DNA of 64,000 nucleotides, taken from Kutzneria sp. 744. Lineage in GTDB: Bacteria; Actinomycetota; Actinomycetes; Mycobacteriales; Pseudonocardiaceae. The notes beneath the pieces were generated by a model. That model was not told the origin of the DNA. It ran no database searches and worked only from the letters and a program-made list of their open reading frames with translations. Below are positions 26,133-36,232 of the stretch, piece by piece. The stretch is from NCBI RefSeq assembly GCF_000568255.1, contig NZ_KK037166.1, forward strand, positions 10,504,967 to 10,568,966, read 5' to 3'. Position numbers and translations under genes: made by a program. The number at the start of each line of letters is the position of its first letter. The first letter of the stretch is position 1.

Positions 26133-26970
26133 CCGGATCACCAGCCGCCCTGAAGGTCCCCGTCGCCTCACCGACGCCACGGCGAGGCGCACACACCCAG
26201 GACGTAGAGGAGGTCCGGTTAGGTTTCTGTGGCAGGGCTCGAACCTGCGCGCGCCTGGCGTCGTCGGCGAAGTCGGTGATACGCGCCTGGGTGAACCGCG
26301 TCTTCGGCTGGCTCAGTGACCCTGCAACGGACCCAGACAGGTGTGGACCGGCGGCGGCAAGCTGATAGGGCGGCTATCGGGCACGTCGGGGCGGGAGCAG
26401 ACGTCAACGCCGTCAACGGCGGTCAACGGTCACGAACGGTCGTTGGCCGTACGAGGTTCAGGGCAGTTGCGGTTCGTTGGTGTCGGTTGGCAGATCCACC
26501 CTGTCAGGTGGCGCGAACCGCGACCCTGTAACGGTGTTACGTAAAAACTTGGAGGCACACGCTTCTGTTTCGCTCCTATTTGTGGGCTCTGGCGGGGTTT
26601 TGGGTCCACTGTGGACAATTGTCTGAAGATCATCAACGGGCATGAAAAAGGCCCGCTGACCTGAGCATCTGCCCTGGCCTGGCGGGTCTTCGTCGACCGT
26701 CGGGACGACAGGATTTGAACCTGCGACCCCTTGACCCGCAGTCGTGCCCGAGTGATGCGCTGACCTGCGAAAGCAGAGAATCTGCTGCGTGCTGTGGGTC
26801 TGTTGGCATCGGATGATGGGGGATTGGCGCCGTTGTAGTAGGTACGGCGCTCCTATTTCGCTCCTGCTCCTGGAGCCGGCAAACACCTGAGGGGCAGCAG
26901 CAACGCTGGGCCGTGCCCGAAGGTCAAGGCCTGCGGCCTCTTGCGGACTTGAGTCCTCGCCGGAGTCGTC
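26133..26970. other. Non-coding region with candidate attachment site
   Basis: About 840 bases with no convincing gene. It holds the tRNA-Pro 3'-half at 26701-26737 and two copies of CGCTCCTATTT (about 26572 and 26848), and ends at the target duplication of the IS256 element. The composition suggests remains of an integrated element. Confidence 0.5.
26701..26737 (-). other. 3' half of tRNA-Pro, candidate att site
   Basis: On the minus strand the sequence reads from the 3' anticodon stem (GGGTCAAGGGGTCGC) through the T arm (GCAGGTTCAAATCCTGT) to the acceptor end (CGTCCCG), as in bacterial tRNA-Pro. The 5' half is not present upstream. Integrative elements such as pSAM2 use the tRNA-Pro 3' end as attB, so this probably marks one end of a lost or decayed element. 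Confidence 0.7.
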
Positions 26971-28431
26971 GAGGTTGTCCCAGGTCTCGTGGAAGTTCTG
27001 AGGTGGCGGTCCCCCGCCTGAGACCTGCCATGAGGTAGGTGTTGGGCGTCTGCCAGGACAACCCGACAAGCAAGGGGACCGCCGTGGATAAGCAGTACCA
27101 GACACCGGAGATCGACTCGACCCGGATCGCCGTGCCCGAGCGGATCAGTATCGCGCTGGACGAGATCGCCGCCGACCTGCGCGAGGGCCTGCTCGCGCTC
27201 GCGGTGGGCGCTGGCATGCAGGTGTTGACCGCGATGATGGACGCGGACGTGACCGCGATGTGCGGGCCGCGGGGCCAGCACGATCCGGACCGGGCCGCAG
27301 TGCGCCACGGCCACGAGCGAGGGTCGGTGCCCCTGGGCGGACGGCGCGTGCCGGTTACCCGACCCCGGATGCGCGCGGCTGATGGCTCCGGTGAGCTGCC
27401 GGTGGCCAGCTACGAGGCGGTCAACGACACCGAGGTGCTGGGCCGGATGGCGCTGGAGAGGATGCTGGCCGGGCTGTCGACCCGCCGCTACACCGCCGGC
27501 CTGGAACCGGTGGGTGCCCAGGTCACCGACGCCGCTACGGCGGTCAGTAAGTCGGCGGTGTCGCGGAAGTTCGTGGCCGCGACCGAGACCGCGTTGGCCG
27601 ATCTGCTGTCGGCTGATCTGTCCACACTGGATCTGGTGGCGTTCATGGTCGACGGGGTGCATTTCGCCGAGCACTGCTGCGTCGTGGCGTTGGGGATCGG
27701 CATCGACGGCACCAAGTACCCGCTGGCGCTGGTGGAGGGCTCGACCGAGAACGCCACCTTGGTGACCGAGTTGATCGTGAGTCTGCGGGAGCGGGGTCTA
27801 GATGTCACCCGCCCGGTCCTGGCGGTGGTCGACGGCTCGAAGGCGCTGCACCGCGCGATCAAGGACGTTTTTGATCATCCGGTGATCCAGAGGTGTCAAC
27901 TACACAAGGTCAGGAATGTGGTCGACAAGCTGCCTGAGAAGCTGAAGTCGGTGGTACAGCGTCGAATGCGTGATGCCTACCACGCTGAGGGTGCCCTGGC
28001 CGCTCAGGCTCAGTTGGAGGCGCTGGCCGCGGAGTTGGACCGCACACATTCTGGTGCGGCCGCTTCGGTGCGCGAAGGGCTAGATGAGACGCTGACGGTG
28101 CTACGGCTAGAGGTGTCCCCGACGTTGGCGCGAACCTTGCGCTCTACCAACGCCATCGAGTCGATGATCTCTATCTGCCGCGAGCATGCCCGCAACGTGA
28201 AACGCTGGCGTGACGGGAAGATGGCGTTGCGTTGGTGTGCTGCGGGCATGGTCGAGGCTGGCAAGCAGTTCCGCCGTGTCAACGGGCATCTGCACCTGCC
28301 CGCGCTACGGGTCGCGCTCGAACGGCATGTCGCGACCGAAACCGCCGGTGTTGTGAGGCATGATGGGCGTGTGACCGCAGCCTGACGATCATGGGCCGCC
28401 ACCGAAGTTCCACGAACCTCGGGACAATCTC
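26971..28431 (+). mobile_element. Complete IS256-family element with 8-bp target duplication
   Basis: A 1461-base element. The left end begins GAGGTTGTCCCAGGTCTCGT and the inverse of the right end GAGATTGTCCCGAGGTTCGT. GAGTCGTC lies directly outside both ends (26963-26970 and 28432-28439), a perfect target duplication of the size IS256 makes. Insertion therefore looks recent. Confidence 0.93.
27084..28385 (+). CDS. IS256-family (mutator-type) transposase
   Basis: A 433-residue transposase. DDE landmarks are FMVDGVHFAEH (Asp), AVVDGSKALHRA (Asp) and RSTNAIESM (Glu), with CQLHKVRNVVDKLP between them. GTG 27084 follows AAGGGGA by five bases, and I prefer it to the upstream frame opening at 27039. 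The frame is intact and, with clean ends and target duplication, the element is probably active. Confidence 0.94.
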   Translation: MDKQYQTPEIDSTRIAVPERISIALDEIAADLREGLLALAVGAGMQVLTAMMDADVTAMCGPRGQHDPDRAAVRHGHERGSVPLGGRRVPVTRPRMRAADGSGELPVASYEAVNDTEVLGRMALERMLAGLSTRRYTAGLEPVGAQVTDAATAVSKSAVSRKFVAATETALADLLSADLSTLDLVAFMVDGVHFAEHCCVVALGIGIDGTKYPLALVEGSTENATLVTELIVSLRERGLDVTRPVLAVVDGSKALHRAIKDVFDHPVIQRCQLHKVRNVVDKLPEKLKSVVQRRMRDAYHAEGALAAQAQLEALAAELDRTHSGAAASVREGLDETLTVLRLEVSPTLARTLRSTNAIESMISICREHARNVKRWRDGKMALRWCAAGMVEAGKQFRRVNGHLHLPALRVALERHVATETAGVVRHDGRVTAA

Positions 28432-28584
28432 GAGTCGTCGGCGAGTATCGATACGTGGCCTGAGCTGCAGCGAGGACTTTCGAGCCCCGCAGGGTCCGCG
28501 CGGAGGTAGGCGAATGAACGGGGAGATCTCGCGTGCTCTTGACCGCTGGCCGTTGCGGATCTTAGTGTCGACGCGGCGGCGTTG

Positions 28585-28598
28585 TGTTAGCGCTAACA
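28585..28598. promoter_or_regulatory. LacI-type operator before galM
   Basis: TGTTAGCGCTAACA is a perfect 14-base palindrome with the central CG typical of LacI/GalR operators. It lies 75 bases before the galM start, where a promoter is expected. The cognate repressor is not in the window. Confidence 0.7.
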
Positions 28599-28672
28599 AC
28601 TTGTCCGGCGGCGTCGGAGCGGGCAGAAGGAACTCGCCGACCCCTGGACCGAACCAGCGAGGAGTTCGTCTG

Positions 28673-29770
28673 ATGGCCCGCTTCACGGCGACCGCGCCCG
28701 AACTCAGCCGGGAGTTCTTCGGGCGGGTCGGGGACACCGACGTCCATCGGTACGTTCTGGCGTGGCCCGGCGGGCTCACCGTGCGTGTTCTCGACTACGG
28801 CGGGGTGATCCAGTCGTTGGAGGCGCCGGATCGCGACGGGTTGCCGGGCAATGTGGTGCTTGGGTTCGCCGGACTCGAGGGCTATGTCGCCAACAACGAG
28901 CCGGGCGCGGCCAGGGTCTTCCTTGGGGCGCTGATCGGCAGGTACGCCAACCGGATCGCCGGCGGCAGGTTCACCCTGGACGGCGTCGTCTACCGGACTC
29001 CCCTCAACAACGGGAAGAACAGCCTGCATGGCGGTCCGGCGGGATTTGACACCCGAGTGTGGTCGGCGACCGAGATCCGCGACACCGCGAGCGTCGGGGT
29101 ACGGCTCACGCTGGTCAGCCCGGACGGGGACCAGGGCTTTCCCGCGACGGTGACCACCGACGTCACCTATCGCCTGGAGGCGCGCGACCGGCTGAGCATC
29201 ACCTACCGTGCCACCGCGGTCGCGCCGACGGTGCTCAACCTGACCAATCACACGTATTGGAACCTCGCCGGCGAGGGCACGGGCGACGTTTACGGACAGT
29301 CGCTGATGCTCAACGCGAGCCGATTCTGTCCAACCGATGAAAACCTGATCCCCACCGGCGATCCGCAGCCGGTGGACGGCACGCCGTTCGACTTCCGCCG
29401 CGCGACCGAGATCGGCGCCAGGATCGACACCCTGGATCCACAACTGGCGATCGGACAGGGGTACGACCACAACTGGGTGCTCGACCGCACCGACCCGCTG
29501 TCCTTCGCCGCACGGGCCCATGACCCGGTTTCCGGACGACAGTTGACCATGTGGACGACCGAGCCAGGCCTCCAGTTCTATTCGGGCAACTTCCTCACGC
29601 CGGAGCTGATCGGCACCAGCGGCCGGCCCTATCATCGCGGCGCCGGCTTCGCCCTTGAGCCGCAACACTTCCCAGACTCCCCGAACCGGCCGGATTTCCC
29701 GAGCACCGTGCTCCGCCCCGGCGAGGTCTACCACCAGACCACGGTCTTCGAACTCGCTGTGGCTCCATGA
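28673..29770 (+). CDS. galM: Aldose 1-epimerase (galactose mutarotase)
   Basis: A 365-residue enzyme that interconverts alpha and beta forms of aldoses such as galactose. Landmarks are GRYANRIAGGRF, NSLHGGPAGFDTRVW, the catalytic His in NLTNHTYWNL (about residue 193) and the catalytic Glu in FALEPQHFPDSPN (about 329). ATG 28673 follows CGAGGAG by eight bases. No signal peptide is seen, so it acts in the cytosol, presumably on galactose released by the secreted alpha-galactosidase (20652). A LacI-type operator lies just upstream, so sugar induction is likely. Confidence 0.95.
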   Translation: MARFTATAPELSREFFGRVGDTDVHRYVLAWPGGLTVRVLDYGGVIQSLEAPDRDGLPGNVVLGFAGLEGYVANNEPGAARVFLGALIGRYANRIAGGRFTLDGVVYRTPLNNGKNSLHGGPAGFDTRVWSATEIRDTASVGVRLTLVSPDGDQGFPATVTTDVTYRLEARDRLSITYRATAVAPTVLNLTNHTYWNLAGEGTGDVYGQSLMLNASRFCPTDENLIPTGDPQPVDGTPFDFRRATEIGARIDTLDPQLAIGQGYDHNWVLDRTDPLSFAARAHDPVSGRQLTMWTTEPGLQFYSGNFLTPELIGTSGRPYHRGAGFALEPQHFPDSPNRPDFPSTVLRPGEVYHQTTVFELAVAP

Positions 29771-30079
29771 GCGCCAACGCTCCAGCGGGGACCAGAGACG
29801 TGGTCGTTGTTCGGTCACTTCCGCGCACTGTGGGAACCCTTTCCGGAGAAGGACATTCGGCGGGTCACGTTGTGAACCGGGCTGGCAGGTCTCAACCGCA
29901 CCGATCTTCGATAATTTCGACAACCCGTTGGCCGGCCGGATGAGAAGCCGATGGACGGGGACCGACCTGCACTTGCCGGTGACGCTTTCCCGCCTCGGGG
30001 ATACGGGGCTTGCCCGGTCGTCGACGGTTTGGCGCGATCGCGCGGTCGACGTCACCTTTCTCTTTTCGCATAGGAGTTC
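29771..30079. other. Intergenic region before the expansin gene
   Basis: I find no gene in these 309 bases. The TAGGAG box at 30071 serves the expansin-like gene; the rest presumably contains its promoter. Confidence 0.5.
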
Positions 30080-30940
30080 GTGTTGTCGAGAAGATGGTCC
30101 GTGGCCGCAGGGGCCGCGTTGCTGATTGCGGTCGCGGGAACCGCGGGCGCGGTCGCGCTGAGCGACCGGACGGCCATCGCGGGTCAACCGGTCGCTGTGG
30201 TGGAGGCGAAAGCCCCACCCTCGGCCACGTCCACCTCGACCACGCCGCCGGCCAGCACCACCACCAGCACCGCCTCGAAGACGACGACTTCGAGCACGAC
30301 GTCGTCCGCCGTGGCCGGGGCGTCGCCGGCCGGGAGAATCGAGCCCGGCGTGCCCCACGCCGGCGTGGCGACGTTCTACGACTCCGACGGCGGCGGCGCG
30401 TGCTCGTACGACCCCGGCCCCGACCCGCTGACCGCCGCGATGAACTCGACGGACTTCGAGGGCTCCCAGGCCTGCGGCGCCTATGTGCTGGTTCAGGCGG
30501 CCGGCGGGGCCAGCCTGACGGTGCGGATCACCAACCTCTGCCCGGCGCCGTGCCGGGTCGGGCAGCTGGACCTGAGCGCGGCGGCGTTCGCCCGGCTGGC
30601 TCCGCCGGTCGAGGGCGAGATTCCGATCACCTGGACGCTGGTGAGCCCGGCCCTGCCGAAGAACATCTCGATTCGCTACAAGACCGGTTCCACCCAGTGG
30701 TGGTGCGGGATCCAGGTCATCGACCACCGCAATCCCGTGGCCCGCATGGAGGTCCAGGTCGGCGGGCAGTGGCAGCCGCTGCACCGGGCCGACTACAACT
30801 ACTTCCTGTCCGAGAGCGGCGCCGGCTGTGGCAAGCCGATCGCCCTCACCGACATATACGGCCAGCGCCTGGTTGTGGCCGCACTACCGGTCAAGCCCGA
30901 TGTCCTCCAGGCCACGAACGTGCAGTTCGCCGGCCACTGA
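30080..30940 (+). CDS. Secreted bacterial expansin-like protein
   Basis: A 286-residue secreted protein that probably loosens plant cell walls without hydrolysis. A signal/anchor segment (about 1-30) is followed by a Thr/Ser/Ala-rich linker and then the two expansin domains. The six-stranded double-psi barrel has VATFYDSDGGGACSY, AMNSTDFEGSQACGAYV and TNLCPAPCRVGQLDLS, including the Asp expected in the groove. The second domain resembles CBM63, with IRYKTGSTQWWCGIQVIDH and DYNYFLSESGAGCGKPI. The start may be GTG 30080 (three bases after TAGGAG) or TTG 30083. It fits a plant-polymer lifestyle with the nearby glycosidases. Confidence 0.92.
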   Translation: MLSRRWSVAAGAALLIAVAGTAGAVALSDRTAIAGQPVAVVEAKAPPSATSTSTTPPASTTTSTASKTTTSSTTSSAVAGASPAGRIEPGVPHAGVATFYDSDGGGACSYDPGPDPLTAAMNSTDFEGSQACGAYVLVQAAGGASLTVRITNLCPAPCRVGQLDLSAAAFARLAPPVEGEIPITWTLVSPALPKNISIRYKTGSTQWWCGIQVIDHRNPVARMEVQVGGQWQPLHRADYNYFLSESGAGCGKPIALTDIYGQRLVVAALPVKPDVLQATNVQFAGH

Positions 30941-30978
30941 CCGGTTGCCCGGCCACCGGCCGGCGCCGGAAATCACGG

Positions 30979-31205
30979 ACGTGGGCGCATCGAGGAGAGG
31001 CCGTCCCACCGGGCCGGTGATCGGCCGTGCGCTGCAGTTGCTGGACGCGTTCGGCCCGTAGCACAGCGAGCTGTCCCTGAGCGACCTCGCCAGCGGGCCG
31101 GCATGCCGTTGTCGACCGCGCACCAGCTGTTGCACGAGCTCAGTGCGTGGGGCGCCGTCGGGTGCGGCGACGACGGCTTGTGCCGGATCGGGCTGCGGTT
31201 GTGGG
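30979..31205 (+). pseudogene. IclR-family regulator N-terminal remnant
   Basis: A helix-turn-helix region of the IclR type: VIGRALQLLDAFGP, then a TAG in place of a sense codon, ELSLSDLA, a frameshift, and MPLSTAHQLLHELSAWGAV with RIGLRLW. The effector domain is missing. Stop codon, frameshift and truncation together show that it is dead. Confidence 0.75.
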
Positions 31206-31488
31206 GTTCACATTTCCACTCGGATGGTCGCCGACCCCGAGATTCGGATTTCGGCACGCCCGCCATCCCTCCACGATGAGCCCGTGCTCGACCGAGCCGC
31301 CCAGTTGTCAGTATCCGTCAGGCTGGACGATGAGCTGGACCCGGACAAACGCCCCGGATGCGCGCGGGCCCATGATCTTCTGGTTCCCGTCGAGAACAAG
31401 CATGTCGTCATCGGATTCCAGCACCGTACGGGCACCAATCAGTGCGGCGTCGACGTCGACCAGCTTGCAGGTGCATTCGCGCCGGGCC
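31206..31488. other. Decayed sequence, no identified gene
   Basis: On the minus strand a frame of about 55 codons reads CKLVDVDAALIGARTVLES and VRVQLIVQPDGY before a stop, and looks protein-like, but I cannot assign a family. It is cut by the terminal repeat of the IS at 31489. Confidence 0.3.
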
Positions 31489-32541
<1,053 letters not shown>

Positions 32542-32709
32542 GGCACCCGCGTCCTCATTCCCGCAGTTCACACACAACCAAATCGGTGGATCCAGGCTGA
32601 GGTGCCGCCGGAGAATTCGTCCTTCTCATCGGCCCCCGTTACGCCTCGCGGACGCCAGCCAGAAGGGTGAACCCTTGCCCGCGGCGCCGGATCACGATAG
32701 AGAAAACCC

Positions 32710-33279
32710 ATGGGATGCAAACCTCTTGTCATTCTGCTCACGATGACCGCCGCCATGCTGGGCACCGTCGGGACGGCGCCGGCCGAGCCCGCGCCGACCC
32801 CTCCGGCGGACACCTCGGTCGACTTCGAGAACTACCGGCCCGACGCCAAAGCCGTGACCTATGCCCCCGCCCTCGTCCCGGTGGGATCGAGCGCCACCGT
32901 GCGGGCCGTGCCCACCGCGGACGGCAAGACCATGGTGTTCCTCTATGTCGAGGGCCTGCTGGCCAACCACCAGTACGGCGCGCACGTGCACCAGAAGCAG
33001 TGCGGCGCCAAGGCCGACGACGCCGGTGGGCACTACCAGAACGTGCCGGACCCGGTACAGCCCTCGGTCGATCCGGCCTACGCCAACCCGCAGAACGAGA
33101 TCTGGCTGGACTTCACCACCGACCGGCACGGTAACGCCTGGACCATCTCCACCGTGAACTGGCAGTTCACGCAGCGGCACGCCGGCTCCGTGGTAATCCA
33201 TGCCGAGGGCACTCATACCGACCCCGGAAAGGCCGGTACGGCGGGCGCCCGGCTGGCCTGTGTCACCGGCGACTTCTGA
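32710..33279 (+). CDS. sodC: Secreted Cu-type superoxide dismutase-like protein
   Basis: A 189-residue exported protein of the Cu,Zn-superoxide dismutase fold; a signal peptide covers about the first 25 residues (cleavage near APAEP). The four copper ligands are visible: His92 and His94 in AHVHQ, His108 in GGHYQN and His164 in VVIHAEG. Cys98 and Cys184 can form the structural disulfide. The loop that normally carries the two extra zinc histidines and Asp is replaced by PSVDPAYANPQNEIWLDF with no His, so a copper-only form is likely. It would detoxify superoxide outside the cell. Confidence 0.85.
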   Translation: MGCKPLVILLTMTAAMLGTVGTAPAEPAPTPPADTSVDFENYRPDAKAVTYAPALVPVGSSATVRAVPTADGKTMVFLYVEGLLANHQYGAHVHQKQCGAKADDAGGHYQNVPDPVQPSVDPAYANPQNEIWLDFTTDRHGNAWTISTVNWQFTQRHAGSVVIHAEGTHTDPGKAGTAGARLACVTGDF

Positions 33280-33289
33280 CGGCCCGACG

Positions 33290-33665
33290 GACGTAGTTCA
33301 ACGGTCTGACCGCCGTGCGGCGGTCAGACCGCAACTCGCGCCGGGGGCGAACACGGCAGGTGACGCGACCGCATCTGAACCGTGCCGCACAACGGAAAGC
33401 ACACGCCAGGAAGCGAGTTCGTGTCGAGCATGGCATCGGGCACCTGAAGAACTGGCGCAGCCTGGCTCGCTACCTCGGCACCGCCGCGAGATCCTCGACG
33501 ACACCATCCGCGCCACCGCGGGGCTGCTGTCCGACCACCAGCACACCGACCGTCCCGCACCGCGTCCGATCGCGGCCCTGCCGGCCGATCGCCGCCACGG
33601 ACGTCGATCCTCGGACGTGACGTTCGCTCAGGTCAAACCTCGCGGCCTGGTTCTCGACCAGGACA
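33290..33665 (+). pseudogene. IS5-like transposase C-terminal fragment plus terminal repeat
   Basis: One frame reads THLNRAAQRK-type sequence (HLNRAAQRKAHARKRVRVEH, then GIGHLKNWRSLARYLG); a second continues REILDDTIRATAGLLSDHQH. This matches the C-terminal region of IS5-like DDE transposases (the Glu lies in RVRVEHGIGHLK). The end TTCTCGACCAGGACA (33651-33665) equals the terminal repeat of the IS at 31489-32541. Confidence 0.62.
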
Positions 33666-33684
33666 GGCAGTACATCCCGGCGTA

Positions 33685-33777
33685 CGCGTGGATGCGGTCA
33701 CCGTGACCAGACCCAGCCTGGACGACGTCTTCCTGCACTACACCGGGCGAGGCTTCGAGGGGATGGAGAATGCAGAT
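33685..33777 (+). pseudogene. ABC-transporter ATPase C-terminal scrap
   Basis: About 25 codons reading VDAVTVTRPSLDDVFLHYTG match the C-terminus of DrrA-type drug-export ATPases, where this motif is conserved. Nothing of the ATPase core remains upstream, since an IS end lies there. Confidence 0.5.
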
Positions 33778-33841
33778 CCTGTCGAACAATCCGGATTCCA
33801 AGTCCGGCGTGGGAGCCACAGGTTCCCACGCGGGCATCACG

Positions 33842-33945
33842 TCACGTTCAGCTCCGGGCGGTTGAACATCCAGCTCAAGCCATCGGTCAGCGCCCGAAGA
33901 TCCGCGTCCCAGCCGGTGATGTCCTCAACCGTCACAACCTCGGCC
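33842..33945 (-). pseudogene. Transposase N-terminal scrap
   Basis: A short frame reading VTVEDITGWDADLRALTDG and LSWMFNRPELNVT resembles the N-terminus of transposases related to IS701. It has no continuation. The surrounding 33778-34033 shows no gene. Confidence 0.45.
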
Positions 33946-34033
33946 ACGCCGATCCCCACGCGGTGTCAGCCCATCGGGTTCAAGATCTCGGATGTAGTAC
34001 CCGTAGCTCACCATAGTCACGTGCGGTCAGACC

Positions 34034-35120
34034 AACCGCGGGCCGCTGGCGTCGACGTCGAGGCCGGCCTTGTGCCCCAGCACGAGCAGGGCCCCTTCCG
34101 TGGGATCACCGACGACCTTTCCGTCGACGAGCGTCGCGTCGCTGGCCATCAAATAGGGCAGGATGGATGATCGCGTTGCGCTTGGCCAGGTCGACGCCGC
34201 CGAGTGAGAGGATGGTCTGAGTGACGGTCGGCAGCGCCTCCGGGATCGCGGCGATCGCCAGCGCGACCGCGCTGACGAACAGCGTGTCCCATGCCTGCCC
34301 CCGACTGAGCCCGAGCACGAACATCACGATCATGGTCAGCCCGCGGCGGCGGCGATCCACAGGGTGAGCTGGTTGAGCTCCCGAGTCCGCGGTGACTGCT
34401 CCGGCGGCGTCGCCGACAGCATCCCGGAGATCCGGCCCAACTCCGTGGCGGCGCCCGTCGCGGTGACGACCATCATGCCGCTGCCGTGGGTGACCGGGGT
34501 GTGCATGAACGCCATGTTCACCTGGTCCCCCGGAGCGGGCCGGCCGGACGGGAGAGCCTGCGTGCTCTTGGCGGCGGGCACGCTCTCGCCAGTCAGGGCG
34601 GACTCGTCGATCTGCAGCGAACTGGCGCGCAGGATCCGCCCGTCCGCGGGCACCTGATCACCGGCCGCGATGAGCACGACGTCGCCCACGACGAGGTTCT
34701 CCGCCGCGACGACCGCCTCTTCCCCGTCCCGGAACACCCTGGCGGTCGCCTTCATCATCGACCTCAGCGCCTTCATCGCGCTGTCGGCCTTGCCCTGCTG
34801 CCGCAACCCGACAACCGCGTTCACCACAGTCAGGACCATCAGCAGGATCGCCGTGGTCCACTGCCCTATCGCCAGCGAGACCACCGCGGCGACGACCAGA
34901 ATGATCTGCATGTAGCTGCGGTACTCCTCGAGGAACGCAGCCAGCCCGGCCGAGGTTTCTCCTCCGGTAACGCGTTGGGACCGTTGGCGCGCAACAACTC
35001 CTCTGCGCGGGCGGCGGAAAGCCCGCAGGAGGGGTCGGCACCGAGCGAGGCGACGGCCTCCTCGGCGGTGCGGGCGTACCACGGTCCGACCGGCATCGGG
35101 ACGTCGAAAGGTTGCGTCAT
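34034..35120 (-). pseudogene. P-type cation ATPase, frameshifted and deleted for the phosphorylation site
   Basis: Starting at ATG 35120, the N-terminal cytoplasmic domain (ARTAEEAVASLGADP, LRANGPNALPEEK) shifts frame near 34960. It continues through membrane helices and the actuator domain (DQVPADGRILRASSLQIDE, ALTGESVPAAKS) and shifts again near 34350 before AIAAIPEALPTVTQTILSLG. After AKRNAI the sequence jumps to DGKVVGDPTEGALLVLGHKA of the nucleotide-binding domain; the DKTGT region between has been deleted. The rest of the protein is absent. The start overlaps the PPK2 stop (ATGA), so it was the second gene of that operon. Confidence 0.87.
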
Positions 35121-36070
35121 CTCGTGACCTTTCCGCGGGCTCGGCGTGAACCGCCCGCCGTCGTGGGAGGTTTCTCCTCGGCCTCGAGCTCCGCCCTGGC
35201 CATGCTGAGCTCGTCCCGAGCCTCGTCGCTCACGCGCGGGTACTGGGGATCGATTTCCATCAACGTGTGCGCCAGCACCGCGCCGGCGCACAGGCGTGCG
35301 AACCACTTCCGGTCCGCCGGGATCACATACCACGGCGCCCAGGGTTTGCTCGTCGCCGACAGCATCTCGGAGAACGCTTGCTGGTAGTTCTTCCAGAAGC
35401 GCCGTTCCCGGATGTCGGCGGCGGAGAACTTCCAGTTCCGGTCGGGCACGTCGATCCGCTTCAGGAACCGCGCGCGCTGTTGCTCCCACGACAGGTTGAG
35501 GAAGAGCTTCACCACGGCGAACCCGTTCTCGGTCAGGTACCGCTCCCACTCGTTGATCTCGCGGTACCGCCGTGCCCAGATGTCCTTGCCCACAGACGCG
35601 CCGGGAAGGCGCTGCCGGTCGAGGTTCTCCGCGTGCACCCGGACGACGAGGACCTCCTCGTAGTGCGACCGGTTGAAGATCCCGATCTCACCGCGGGCGG
35701 GCAACCGGCACGCGTAGCGCCACAGGTAGTCGTGGTCGAGCTCCTCAGCCGAGGGGACCTTGAAACTGCTCACCTTCACGCCCTGCGGGTTGACTCCGCT
35801 CATCACGTGCCGGATCGTGCCGTCCTTGCCGCCAGCGTCGAGCGCCTGTAGGCACAACAGCACCCCGTGGATCTTCTCCGCGGCCAGCCTGCGCTGGTAC
35901 TCGGCGAGCAGTTCGACCCCGGTCCGCAACAGCTCGCGGCCGTCCCGCTTCTTCGTGACTCCGGCCTTGAAGGCGGGGTCGAAGTCCTTGGCAAGGCTGA
36001 CCTTCGAACCCGGCTCGACGCGCAGCGGCCCGATGAAGTTCGCGATCCGCTTGGCCCGTACGTCGTTCAT
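35117..36070 (-). CDS. ppk2: Polyphosphate kinase 2 family phosphotransferase
   Basis: A 317-residue cytosolic enzyme that moves phosphate between polyphosphate and nucleotides. The Walker A motif is LQALDAGGKDGTIRHVMSG near residue 77, the Walker B-like motif GIFNRSHYEEVLVVRVH near 132, and the lid region RRYREINEWERYL near 170. Substrate class (AMP, ADP or GDP) cannot be fixed from sequence, though FNRSHYEEVL resembles the nucleotide-monophosphate-using group. A Glu/Arg-rich tail follows. It overlaps the start of the broken P-type ATPase and lies divergent from the SulP gene, 162 bases away. Confidence 0.92.
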   Translation of the reverse strand: MNDVRAKRIANFIGPLRVEPGSKVSLAKDFDPAFKAGVTKKRDGRELLRTGVELLAEYQRRLAAEKIHGVLLCLQALDAGGKDGTIRHVMSGVNPQGVKVSSFKVPSAEELDHDYLWRYACRLPARGEIGIFNRSHYEEVLVVRVHAENLDRQRLPGASVGKDIWARRYREINEWERYLTENGFAVVKLFLNLSWEQQRARFLKRIDVPDRNWKFSAADIRERRFWKNYQQAFSEMLSATSKPWAPWYVIPADRKWFARLCAGAVLAHTLMEIDPQYPRVSDEARDELSMARAELEAEEKPPTTAGGSRRARGKVTR

Positions 36071-36232
36071 TACGACGCCTCCTCGGTTCCGGCCTCCGGT
36101 CGAGGCTCGGCAGATTTTCCTTTTCCATCAAGGGTCTTTCGTCCCCACGACTGAGGGCGAGTTCCTCGGGACAGACGTCCGCGTCCCGGCTATCGTCGCG
36201 GGAACCGCCCGCCCACTGAAGGGATCGGCGCC

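Noticed and set aside
26222-26252. T-arm-like GCAGG-TTCGAGC-CCTGC on the minus strand
   Set aside because: Looks like a tRNA 3' end, but no acceptor pairing, anticodon arm or 5' half could be found, so it was not called a tRNA or an att site.
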